From Saprospiraceae bacterium (GTDB lineage: Bacteria > Bacteroidota > Bacteroidia > Chitinophagales > Saprospiraceae), in the NCBI GenBank assembly GCA_026129545.1, contig JAHCHX010000001.1:1-64000 (forward strand): a DNA stretch of 64,000 nt, written 5' to 3'. Positions 1 through 7,433 of the stretch are shown here, in pieces. The position numbers and the translations under genes were made by a program. Numbering within the stretch: the first letter of the stretch is position 1; each line of letters begins with the position of its first letter. The notes beneath the pieces are model-generated. The model saw nothing but the letters and a program-made list of their open reading frames with translations, did not search any database and was not told the origin of the DNA.

Positions 1-635
1 ATCCAAAATACAAAAATCAAAGACGCAAAAAAAAAAATCCTCCACGACAAAATCAGAACGTTTGTGCAGAAGAGCACTAGGTTCTCACTGATCGCTTTTT
101 AGAAAAAAAAATCTCTTGGAACAAAGCACTTCCACCACCAGAAAATAAATAAAATAAAGTGCGCTCTCTTCTTTTTTGCAACTTGAACAAAAAAAAGAGA
201 ATCAAGCAAAAGTGAGTAGGGTGACAACAACGGAATCTTTGTAGGTTCCAGCGTGAAAGTGAGAGAGAAAACAAAGTCTCCAAAAAGTAAAAAAAGATTC
301 GGGGACCCGTTCTTCTCAGCATTCGTAGGGGCTCACAACGTCTCGGGGCCCTTCTCTCGAATTTTCTTTCTTCTGCTCGTTTTTTTGTTAGTATCTTCAT
401 TTTTTAATTTTTTTTTATTTTTTTTGTTGTTGGGGTGGTGGGTTTCCCCTTCGCCGATGCCCCCCCCCCCAACAACTCTATTAATTGCGTAGAGAGCGAA
501 CGCCCTAAACATGTGTCATCCCGAGTTTTGAAAAACAGATTTTGGCTCACTATTTTGCTAAAAATCAAGTCTTCTAACTGCCCCAACGGGGCGGAATGTT
601 GACACGAGCGTTCTATGTTTCGCCCAGCCACTCTT
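1..635. other. AT-rich left-edge non-coding stretch
   Basis: No convincing gene is visible. The stretch is full of A and T homopolymers, and the short open frames here are low-complexity and lack domain-like composition. Around 423-477 a G/T-rich tract faces a run of about twelve C residues and can fold into an imperfect hairpin (arms GTTGTTGGGG and CCCCAACAAC). Homopolymers of this length are also common assembly errors, so exact base counts are uncertain. Confidence 0.5.
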
Positions 636-740
636 GGTTTGTAATGAGGTGTCATCTTTTGAGGAACGAAAAAGGTGACATCTCGGCTTGTTTTTGAGAT
701 GTCACCCCTCCATGCTTCCGAGATGACACCTCAGAACCCG
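636..740 (+). repeat. 105-bp interspersed repeat, copy A
   Basis: This stretch recurs in inverted orientation at 27067-27170 with roughly nine bases in ten identical by eye. It starts near GGTTTGTAATGAGGTGTCAT and ends CACCTCAGAACCCG. Inside are several GAGGTGTCATC / GATGACACCTC half-sites facing each other, so the RNA or single strand can fold. It contains no coding frame. It directly precedes another repeat family at 768-908. Confidence 0.75.
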
Positions 741-767
741 CCAACGCGAGAATGGCTGTATTAACAC

Positions 768-908
768 GACCTCGGAGAGGTCAAATGCCTATCGCAGCAA
801 ACAGGTCACCAACATTCGACCCCGCTGGGGTCGTAAACATCGCGAAAATGGGGCGTTTCTACCAACATTTGACCTCTCCGAGGTCGGTTGTATTTTGATG
901 CGTTTGCC
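768..908 (+). repeat. Composite palindromic repeat, copy 1
   Basis: Three hairpin units are arranged as GACCTCGGAGAGGTC (768-782), GACCCCGCTGGGGTC (818-832) and GACCTCTCCGAGGTC (871-885), followed by TTGTATTTTGATGCGTTTGCC. The outer two units are inverted copies of each other, so the whole block is itself an inverted repeat. A near-identical block lies inverted at 18776-18893. No frame is conserved, which fits a REP/BIME-like or MITE-like element rather than a gene. Confidence 0.8.
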
Positions 909-1016
909 TTGAAGGTGGAGGCGCCCGGGAAGCCAGTCGCAAGAAGGGCATTGCCTTTGGCAGGGGCCTCCGCCATAACAAGTCTCGTGCAAACAGGCTC
1001 CAATATCGCTCGGCCT

Positions 1017-2900
1017 TTATCGCTTCAGCACGGGCAATATCACGCCTGAGGCGTGGGCACCCGAACGATGCACCTGAATGTTGGCAGGCACAAAATCCTC
1101 GTCTTTGGCCCGATAGATATTGATGAACTGCTGCGGGTTGCGGTCGGCCAGAGGGAACCAACTGCTCTGCACTTGCACCATGATTTTGTGGCCGGGCAGG
1201 AAGGTGTGTGCCACATCGGGCAAATCAAAGCGAACCTGTGTCGGCTTGCCGGGTTGGAATGGCTCGGGTTTTTCGAAGCTGTTGCGGTAGCGCCCTCGCA
1301 TGATTTCACCGCGCACGAGCATTTGGTAGCCGCCGAGCGGGACGCCGTTTTCCCTTTCTTTGAGTGTGTCGGGGAACACGTCTATCAGTTTCACCACAAA
1401 ATCCGCGTCTGTTGTGCTGAGGCTCACCCATAGGTCGGCGGTGATGGTGCCAGTCACGGTGGTTGGCTCGGTCAGCGTTGCTGTCTGATACACCAGCACG
1501 TCGGGTCGGCGGGCCGCGAAACGCTGGTCGTCGGTCATGTATTCGCGGGTGCGGCGCAGGTGCACGTCTTGTGTGTAAGGCACGGGTTTGGCTGGGTCGC
1601 TGCGATATTCGTCGTATTGGGGAGGGCTTGGTTTTTGGGCGGCGGACGGCGGGGCGGCGCTCAATTTTCCACCCTGCTGAAAATAGTACTTCGCAGGTTT
1701 GGCTTCGCGTGGCGGCCAAGTGTCGTATTGAGTCCACTGATTGCTGCCCGTTTCAAAAATGAGTGCTTCGGGCAGGTTCATCTCGCATTTGTCTTTGAGG
1801 TAAAATTCGAAGAACGGCAATTCGATGTGCTGCTCGTACCACGGGCTGGTGGCTTGGCCAAAGGAGATGTTGCCCAATCGCTCGCCGGTGCCGCGCGCCC
1901 AGCCGCCATGCACCCAAGGCCCCATCACGATGCGGTTGCTCATGGAGGGGGGATTTTGTTTTTCGATGGCCTCATAGACGCGCCATGCGCCGAAGCAATC
2001 TTCGGCATCGAACAAACCTCCGACGGTCATCACGGCGGGTTTTAGGTTTTTCAAATGGGGGCGCGGGTTGCGGGCTTTCCACCAGTCGTCGTAGTCTGGG
2101 TGGGCCATGAGTTCCTGCCAGAAGGGGATGTCTTTCATGCCGTATTTTTCCGAGAAATTGGGCAAGGCGCCTGCGCGTAGGAAAAACTCGTAGTTGTCGG
2201 GCGTGTTCCAATCGGAAAAGCCCGGGTTGCTTTTGGTGGTGGGTTCGGGGCGCGGTTTGCCAAAGCCCGAATAGAAGGAAAAACCGTCCATCAGCATGAA
2301 TGCCCCGTTGTGGTGAAAATCGTCGCCGATGAACCAATCGGTCACGGGGGCTTGCGGCGACACGGCTCGAATGGCCGGGTGGCCAGCCAAAGCGGCCATG
2401 GTGGCGTAGAAGCCGGGATAGGATATGCCCATCACCCCGACCCTGCCGTTGTGGTTGGGCACATATTGGAGGAGCCATTCCACCGCGTCGTAGGTGTCGG
2501 AGGCTTCATCCGTGTCTTTGGGCGATTTTTTGTTGGGGTTGAAAGGCCGCACGTCCACGAATTCGCCCTCGCTCATGTAGCGCCCTCTCACGTCCTGAAA
2601 AACAAAGATGTAGCCAGCGCGAGCGAGGTGCATGTTTTGAAATCGGGTGGAGTATGCGTCGGCTCCGTAAGGCGAGCAGGAATAAGGCGTGCGCCGCATG
2701 ATGATGGGGTAGTCGCGCGACTGGTCTTTGGGCGAATAGATGGAGGTGAACAGTTGCGTGCCGTCGCGCATCGGAATCATTACCTCGCGTTTGGTGTAGT
2801 GGTCGCGGATAAACGCGGAATCGGCGGCAGCGTCTTGTGCGGGCAAGGCTGCCGAACAGCAAATAGCGACAAAAAGAAAGAGGTAAAATTGCTTGGACAT
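1017..2900 (-). CDS. CocE/NonD family secreted hydrolase (X-Pro dipeptidyl-peptidase S15-like)
   Basis: A 627-residue exported serine hydrolase. Residues 1-22 form a signal peptide ending LPAQ. The S15 alpha/beta-hydrolase fold follows, with the nucleophile elbow GISYPG (Ser near residue 160), the oxyanion-region tyrosine context RRTPYS, and a C-terminal jelly-roll domain typical of the CocE/PepX C-terminal family. Members hydrolyse acyl-ester or amide bonds, including cocaine esterase, glutaryl-7-ACA acylase and X-Pro peptidases; the substrate here cannot be read from sequence. I chose the ATG at 2900 over an upstream start at 2930 because it begins the signal peptide directly. The gene stands alone, divergent from the MscS channel gene, with about 140 bp between them for two promoters. 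Confidence 0.9.
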   Translation of the reverse strand: MSKQFYLFLFVAICCSAALPAQDAAADSAFIRDHYTKREVMIPMRDGTQLFTSIYSPKDQSRDYPIIMRRTPYSCSPYGADAYSTRFQNMHLARAGYIFVFQDVRGRYMSEGEFVDVRPFNPNKKSPKDTDEASDTYDAVEWLLQYVPNHNGRVGVMGISYPGFYATMAALAGHPAIRAVSPQAPVTDWFIGDDFHHNGAFMLMDGFSFYSGFGKPRPEPTTKSNPGFSDWNTPDNYEFFLRAGALPNFSEKYGMKDIPFWQELMAHPDYDDWWKARNPRPHLKNLKPAVMTVGGLFDAEDCFGAWRVYEAIEKQNPPSMSNRIVMGPWVHGGWARGTGERLGNISFGQATSPWYEQHIELPFFEFYLKDKCEMNLPEALIFETGSNQWTQYDTWPPREAKPAKYYFQQGGKLSAAPPSAAQKPSPPQYDEYRSDPAKPVPYTQDVHLRRTREYMTDDQRFAARRPDVLVYQTATLTEPTTVTGTITADLWVSLSTTDADFVVKLIDVFPDTLKERENGVPLGGYQMLVRGEIMRGRYRNSFEKPEPFQPGKPTQVRFDLPDVAHTFLPGHKIMVQVQSSWFPLADRNPQQFINIYRAKDEDFVPANIQVHRSGAHASGVILPVLKR

Positions 2901-3040
2901 ATCTTGGACACAGAGATTTTTGCGGCGCAAAATGGCGTTTTTTTAAACCGCGATGTCGGTTTTTCGTTAGCAATGTGTAATATCTACAGCAAATAACCAT
3001 TGTCGTGCGGCAAACGACATTCAAAAACACTTACTTGCTT

Positions 3041-4075
3041 ATGGATTTTTCCAACGCTTTCATGTTCGATTTTTTGTTGTCTGTCGGGGGCATTGCCCTT
3101 GGCTTGCTTTTAGGCTGGATGCTGGATAGGTATGTGGTGCGGAAGTGGTTCAGCGACCACTATGTTTTTGGGGCGCTGAAAGGCGCGGGCGTGTTTGTGG
3201 GCTTGTGGGTGGGGGTGCGTCTTGTGCTGCGCTACCATCAGTTGCCCGAATCATGGCAGCAGACGATTGCCGTGACTTGGCAATCGGTGCTTATCCTTGC
3301 GGTCACCATTTATTTGGCTAGACTGATTGGGCGCTTCATTGGGCAAAAAATGTCGGACATGAACGGTTTGCTGCCGACGGCGAGCCTGCTGCAAAACGTG
3401 GCTCGTGTCGTGGTGTTTGTCATCGGCATTTTGGTGCTGCTTCAGACGTTCGGCATCTCCATCACGCCCGTGCTCACGGCATTGGGGGTGGGTGGTCTGG
3501 CGGTGGCCTTGGCTTTGCAGCCCACGTTGAGCAATCTTTTTTCCGGCATACAAATCATTGCTTCCCGAAAAATCCGCATCGGCGACTTCATTCGCCTCGA
3601 AAATGGGATGGAGGGCTATGTGGACGATATCAACTGGCGCAGCACCACCATCAAATCATTGGTCAATCAGACGGTCATCATGCCCAATTCCAAGTTGGCG
3701 GATTCGATTGTGACCAACACTTGGCTGCCGGAGCCGGAGGTTTCGATTCCGATTCAGGTGGGCATCAGCTACGACAGCGACCTTGAACACGTGGAGCGTG
3801 TCACGCTTGAGGTGGCGCAAAGTATCCAAACCACGCACCCCAATGCGGTGGAGGGTTTTGAGCCGCCTTTCCGATTTGTTGAGTTCGGGGATTCGAGCAT
3901 CAATTTTAGGGTCTCGCTGCGGGCCAAAGACTATGGCCAACAATTTCTACTGCGCCACGATTTCATCAAGGCACTGCACGCTCGCTACAAGCAGGAGGGC
4001 ATCAATATCCCCTTCCCGATTCGCACATTGCAGCTCGACGATGCCACGCAGGCGCTTTTGCGGAAACGGGATTGA
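3041..4075 (+). CDS. MscS-family mechanosensitive ion channel
   Basis: A 344-residue inner-membrane protein that should open as a pressure-relief pore under osmotic downshock. Four hydrophobic segments occupy roughly residues 5-155. The last is the Gly/Ala-rich pore helix (LGVGGLAVALALQPTLSNLF). It is followed by the MscS beta-domain signature around IRIGDFIRLENGMEGYV and VIMPNSKL, then an alpha/beta cytoplasmic vestibule. The length is close to MscS/YbdG-type channels. The ATG at 3041 is preferred to a GTG at 3005 because it starts just before the first membrane helix. Confidence 0.9.
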   Translation: MDFSNAFMFDFLLSVGGIALGLLLGWMLDRYVVRKWFSDHYVFGALKGAGVFVGLWVGVRLVLRYHQLPESWQQTIAVTWQSVLILAVTIYLARLIGRFIGQKMSDMNGLLPTASLLQNVARVVVFVIGILVLLQTFGISITPVLTALGVGGLAVALALQPTLSNLFSGIQIIASRKIRIGDFIRLENGMEGYVDDINWRSTTIKSLVNQTVIMPNSKLADSIVTNTWLPEPEVSIPIQVGISYDSDLEHVERVTLEVAQSIQTTHPNAVEGFEPPFRFVEFGDSSINFRVSLRAKDYGQQFLLRHDFIKALHARYKQEGINIPFPIRTLQLDDATQALLRKRD

Positions 4076-4246
4076 CGTGCTTGCCCGGCCAAGCGAAGCG
4101 GACGGGGGAGGGAGGAAATGATTTTTGGCGGTGTTCGTCGAAGGATTTGTGTTGTCAATCGGTTAATTGGCATCAACTGCAACCATTCTGGAACGGATGT
4201 TGTCTATTGAAACCAAATTATCTTTCACGACATCATCCTTTCTGCT

Positions 4247-4567
4247 ATGAATACGAAATTATTATTGGCTGCACTTGTTGGCCTTGTCATTGGCCTCCAG
4301 CCCATCAGCGCGAACGCTAACCCAAACACACTACACAATGGCCCGGACATCAAAGTGGTCGTCGGCTCCAAACGCATTTGGCTTATGACAGACGAAGTGT
4401 CGGTGAAAAGCCTCACGGTGCAGGTGACGAACGAACAGGGCCAACCAATCATGGAAAAACACCTTTCATCCAAAACGACCGATTGGTCGCTGAACATCGA
4501 ATCGCTGCCGAAAGGCAAGTATTCGGTGAATATCGGCGGGAAAACAATGACCCAATTCGACCGTTAG
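4247..4567 (+). CDS. Small secreted protein of unknown function
   Basis: A 106-residue protein with a clear signal peptide (MNTKLLLAALVGLVIGLQPISANA). The mature part is a short beta-rich domain ending in a G-K-Y-S-V-N-I-G-G-K pattern. That resembles the last strands of T9SS sorting domains and Bacteroidota secreted DUF3244-like proteins, but I cannot place it in a family. A terminator-like hairpin follows 30 bp downstream, so it is probably monocistronic. Confidence 0.7.
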   Translation: MNTKLLLAALVGLVIGLQPISANANPNTLHNGPDIKVVVGSKRIWLMTDEVSVKSLTVQVTNEQGQPIMEKHLSSKTTDWSLNIESLPKGKYSVNIGGKTMTQFDR

Positions 4568-4596
4568 CCCTTTTTTGCCACGCTTCTGAAAACCCT

Positions 4597-4632
4597 CGGG
4601 CGGTTCCTTGTGCAAGGGACTGCCCGTTTTTG
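4597..4632 (+). terminator. Rho-independent terminator after the small secreted gene
   Basis: The arms CGGGCGGTTCCTT and AAGGGACTGCCCG pair with two G-U pairs around a short loop and are followed by TTTTTG. It lies just before the methyltransferase frame, which argues against upstream starts for that gene. Confidence 0.7.
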
Positions 4633-4668
4633 TTGGTGCGGTTCGCAAAAATTCCCGTCTTTCGCCGG

Positions 4669-5439
4669 GTGAATTTCTCCAATCAAATTTTCAACCAAGA
4701 CTGCATCGCGGGCATGGCCGCCCGCCTGCCCGACCAATCGGTGGATTTGGTGCTGACCGACCCGCCGTTTGGCATCGAATTTCAGGCTAAAAAGGCAAAC
4801 TATAACCGCAAAGGCAGCCGCGTGTTGGAGGGCTACAACGAAGTGAAAGGCTCGGATTATCTGGAATTTACGCGCCAATGGCTCTCGCAGGTGCGGCGGG
4901 TGCTAAAACCCTCCGGCAGCCTCTACATCTTCTCCGGCTGGAACTATCTCAAGGACTTGCTCATCGCGCTCGACGAGCTGGATTTCACGCTCGTCAACCA
5001 CCTGATTTGGAAATACCAGTTCGGGCTTGTCACCAAGCGAAAGTATGTCACCTCGCACTATCACGTCCTTTTTTGCAGCCTCGACGAGAAACAGCGCAAG
5101 TTTTTTCCCTACGCCCGCTTCGACAAGGAAGAGCGACACGCCGACGGCGGCAGCGCCCACTACAAAGACAAGGAGGACGTGTGGGTGATTCCGCGCGAAT
5201 ATTGGAACGGCGATGTGAAAACGCCTACCAAATTGCCCGCCGAGCTGATTCGGAAAATCTTGGCGTACAGCAGCGAACCGGGCGACCTTGTGCTCGACCC
5301 GTTTCTCGGTTCGGGCCAAACGGCGGTGGTGAGCCACTTGGAGGGGCGGCGCTATGTGGGTTTCGAAATCGTGCCGGAGTATTTTGAGTTTGCAAAAAAA
5401 CGGCTGGATAGCGGGGAGTATCGCATCAAGGCTGAGTGA
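4669..5439 (+). CDS. Orphan site-specific DNA methyltransferase (N6-adenine/N4-cytosine, beta type)
   Basis: About 256 residues in the N6_N4_Mtase family (YhdJ/CcrM-like). The catalytic motif IV is DPPFG near residue 31, and the AdoMet-binding motif I (DPFLGSGQT) lies near residue 210, giving the motif IV then I order of the beta class. It should methylate the exocyclic amine of adenine or cytosine in a short DNA motif. No restriction endonuclease lies next to it, so it is an orphan methylase. The start is uncertain: the open frame extends into the preceding gene, but a terminator at 4597-4632 rules out far-upstream starts. GTG at 4669 gives the normal N-terminus (NFSNQIFNQDCIAGM); GTG 4636 and TTG 4633 are alternatives. 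Confidence 0.88.
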   Translation: MNFSNQIFNQDCIAGMAARLPDQSVDLVLTDPPFGIEFQAKKANYNRKGSRVLEGYNEVKGSDYLEFTRQWLSQVRRVLKPSGSLYIFSGWNYLKDLLIALDELDFTLVNHLIWKYQFGLVTKRKYVTSHYHVLFCSLDEKQRKFFPYARFDKEERHADGGSAHYKDKEDVWVIPREYWNGDVKTPTKLPAELIRKILAYSSEPGDLVLDPFLGSGQTAVVSHLEGRRYVGFEIVPEYFEFAKKRLDSGEYRIKAE

Positions 5440-5488
5440 TGCTCATCTCGCGCCGCACCTTTGGGGCTTCAACACACAACGCATCCTT

Positions 5489-5496
5489 TATCTTTG
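5489..5496 (+). promoter_or_regulatory. Probable -7 box upstream of mazG
   Basis: TATCTTTG matches the Bacteroidota TAnnTTTG -7 consensus and ends only four bases before the mazG ATG, so the transcript would have an extremely short leader. No TTTG box is present at the ideal 19-bp spacing; the nearest TTTG is 25 bp upstream. Confidence 0.4.
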
Positions 5497-5500
5497 CCCC

Positions 5501-6283
5501 ATGAACACTCGCCAGCAAAAACTCGATGCCTTCGGTCGCCTGCTCACCATCATGGACGAACTCCGCGAGCAATGCCCCTGGGACCGCAAACAGACCCTCG
5601 AATCGCTCCGCAACCTCACCATCGAAGAAACCTACGAACTCGCCGACGCGATTTTGAATAACGACCTGCCCGGCATCAAAGAGGAAATCGGCGACCTCAT
5701 GTTGCACATGGTTTTTTATGCCAAAATCGGCGACGAAAAAGGCGCGTTCGACATCGCCGATGCGCTTCACGCGATTTGCGACAAACTCATCGCCCGCCAC
5801 CCCCACATCTACGGCGACGTAAAAGTGAAAGACGAGGAAGAGGTGAAACAAAACTGGGAGCAACTCAAACTCAAAGAAGGCAAAAAATCGCTGCTTGCCG
5901 GCGTACCCAACGGCCTGCCCGCCATGGTGAAAGCCTACCGGATGCAGGAAAAGACCAAGCAAGTTGGCTTCGAGTGGGAAAATGCCGAACAAGTGTGGGC
6001 CAAAGTGGAAGAAGAACTCGGCGAATTGCAAGAGAACATTCAGAACAACGCTCCGCAAAAAGACATCGAAGAGGAGTTCGGCGACGTGCTGTTCGCCCTC
6101 GTCAACTACGCCCGCTTCATCGGCGTGGACCCCGAAACGGCGCTGGAGCGCGTCAACCGCAAGTTCAAATCCCGCTTCGAGTACATCGAGGCGCAAGCGC
6201 CCAAACCCTTGAAAGAGATGACGTTGGCGGAGATGGACGTGCTGTGGGAGGAGGCGAAGGAGGGAGAGCGGGCACAAATTTGA
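5501..6283 (+). CDS. mazG: Nucleoside triphosphate pyrophosphohydrolase MazG
   Basis: A 260-residue cytosolic enzyme that hydrolyses (d)NTPs to monophosphate and pyrophosphate, a house-cleaning role. Two MazG domains are visible. The first carries EETYELADA and EEIGD (residues about 42-65), the helix-borne acidic residues that bind Mg2+. The second carries EEELGEL and EEFGDVLFALVNYARF. The CPWDRKQT motif near residue 25 is typical of full-length MazG. The ATG at 5501 gives the standard N-terminus; a longer frame from 5354 overlaps the methyltransferase and is rejected. The last 46 bases recur as a diverged direct copy after the downstream conflict-system genes. Confidence 0.95.
   Translation: MNTRQQKLDAFGRLLTIMDELREQCPWDRKQTLESLRNLTIEETYELADAILNNDLPGIKEEIGDLMLHMVFYAKIGDEKGAFDIADALHAICDKLIARHPHIYGDVKVKDEEEVKQNWEQLKLKEGKKSLLAGVPNGLPAMVKAYRMQEKTKQVGFEWENAEQVWAKVEEELGELQENIQNNAPQKDIEEEFGDVLFALVNYARFIGVDPETALERVNRKFKSRFEYIEAQAPKPLKEMTLAEMDVLWEEAKEGERAQI
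6228..6273 (+). repeat. mazG 3'-end direct repeat, left copy
   Basis: These bases encode the MazG C-terminus EMDVLWEEAK and match 10562-10608 with only a few differences, several of them synonymous third-position changes. Together the two copies bracket the SIR2/nSTAND genes. Confidence 0.7.
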
Positions 6284-6287
6284 CAAC

Positions 6288-6317
6288 TTTCAAAAATTGC
6301 CGAATTGTTTACATTTG
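6288..6317 (+). promoter_or_regulatory. Probable promoter of the SIR2-like/nSTAND operon
   Basis: TTTC at 6288-6291 and TACATTTG at 6310-6317 are spaced 18 bp apart, close to the Bacteroidota TTTG-N19-TAnnTTTG consensus. The pair lies 18 bp before the ATG at 6336, which supports that start over an upstream TTG at 6297. Confidence 0.5.
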
Positions 6318-6335
6318 CCACAAAACCAAACGCCT

Positions 6336-7433
6336 ATGCTCTCCGCTACTGTCAGCCCCGCCCAAATCGCCTGGAAAGACATTCTCCGCGCCCTGCGCGA
6401 CCAAAAATGCGTCCTCCTCCTCGGTCCGGACTTGCTGCCCGACGAAAATTGCTTCCTTTCCCTGTGCCAACACCTCGGCATTGACTTCGCCGACTTGCCC
6501 GGCTCGCTCCCACGCGACGTGGCTATGGTCTATCCCAAAGACGAACTATTCCTCTTCCCCAACGATGCCGCCCGCACCCGCACGTGGCGCCGCTTTGAGG
6601 AATTTTACGACGACTGGCAACATCGCGTTGCGCCGATGTACGCATCCATCGCCGCGCTGCCTTTCCCCGTCGTCATCAGCACCCTGCCCGACTTGGGGCT
6701 GCGCCGCGTCTTTGAGCAACGCGGCATCCTTCACCAGTTCAGTTATTACGACTACGCCGGCACCCCCGAACCGCACGACCGCATCAGCGCCTCCCCGCGC
6801 GACACGCGCCTCGTCTTCAATATGTTCGGCATCCTCAGCGACCACAACTCGCTCGTGCTGACCCACGAAGACCTGTTTCGTTTCTTTTGCCAGATACTCG
6901 GCGACAAAAAACTCACCAGCGACCTCTACATCGAACTCTCCCAAACCCTAAAATACGCCACCGACTTCATCTTTGTCGGCTTTCAGTTCGACCAGTGGCC
7001 GATGCAAATGCTCCTGCGCCTGCTCAACCCCGAACGCAACAAAGGCCGCCAGTACGCCCTCAACCCCGCCGTCGCCGAAGAAACCCGCGTCTTTTTTGCC
7101 GACCAGTTTGAAGTCGAGTTCGTCGGCGAAATCACTCCCGCCCAATTCCTCGACGAACTCGCCGCGCGCTGGGATGCTGAAGAACAACAGCGCGCCGACG
7201 CAGGCGCTCCCCTCCAGCAAACCCTCCGCGACTGGCTCAAACAAGGGCACTTGGCCCGCATCCTCGAAAAACTCGAGGGCACACCCGCTGCTCAAGACGC
7301 CGCTTTCCAACTTGGCCGCCTTAGCGAACTCCGCCGCTCCATCCATGAAGGCGTGGTGAGCAGCGACAACGCCCAACTGGAAATGAACAAAATCCGAAAA
7401 GCCGTGCAACATTTAATCGAAGGACTGACATGA
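6336..7433 (+). CDS. SIR2-like domain protein with C-terminal effector-associated-domain-like region
   Basis: A 365-residue protein. The first 270 residues follow the SIR2-like layout of prokaryotic conflict systems: a glycine-containing nucleotide loop CVLLLGPDLL (25-34), PVVISTLPDLGL (about 111-122) where active members have TTNYD, FNMFGIL (about 161) where active members have LHG, and FIFVGFQFDQW (about 210). In known SIR2 NADases the Asn and His of those motifs are catalytic; here they read Leu and Phe, so NAD hydrolysis is doubtful. Residues 301-365 form a small helical domain with the L-x2-R, G-V-V-S and E-x2-K-I-R-K-A pattern of effector-associated domains (EADs), which couple effectors to STAND NTPases. 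The stop overlaps the next start (ATGA), so the two are translationally coupled. Confidence 0.75.
   Translation: MLSATVSPAQIAWKDILRALRDQKCVLLLGPDLLPDENCFLSLCQHLGIDFADLPGSLPRDVAMVYPKDELFLFPNDAARTRTWRRFEEFYDDWQHRVAPMYASIAALPFPVVISTLPDLGLRRVFEQRGILHQFSYYDYAGTPEPHDRISASPRDTRLVFNMFGILSDHNSLVLTHEDLFRFFCQILGDKKLTSDLYIELSQTLKYATDFIFVGFQFDQWPMQMLLRLLNPERNKGRQYALNPAVAEETRVFFADQFEVEFVGEITPAQFLDELAARWDAEEQQRADAGAPLQQTLRDWLKQGHLARILEKLEGTPAAQDAAFQLGRLSELRRSIHEGVVSSDNAQLEMNKIRKAVQHLIEGLT

Noticed and set aside
253..655. Short frames in the left-edge region
   Set aside because: Homopolymer-driven low-complexity translations with no start context or family resemblance.
4378..4668. N-terminal extension of the methyltransferase
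   Set aside because: It overlaps the small secreted gene in another frame and crosses a strong terminator.
4669..5439. Restriction-modification system
   Set aside because: No endonuclease or specificity gene neighbours the methyltransferase; it is best treated as an orphan.
5776..6861. Alternative frame of 361 codons across mazG and the SIR2-like gene
   Set aside because: Arg/Pro/Ser-rich out-of-frame translation of two well-supported genes.
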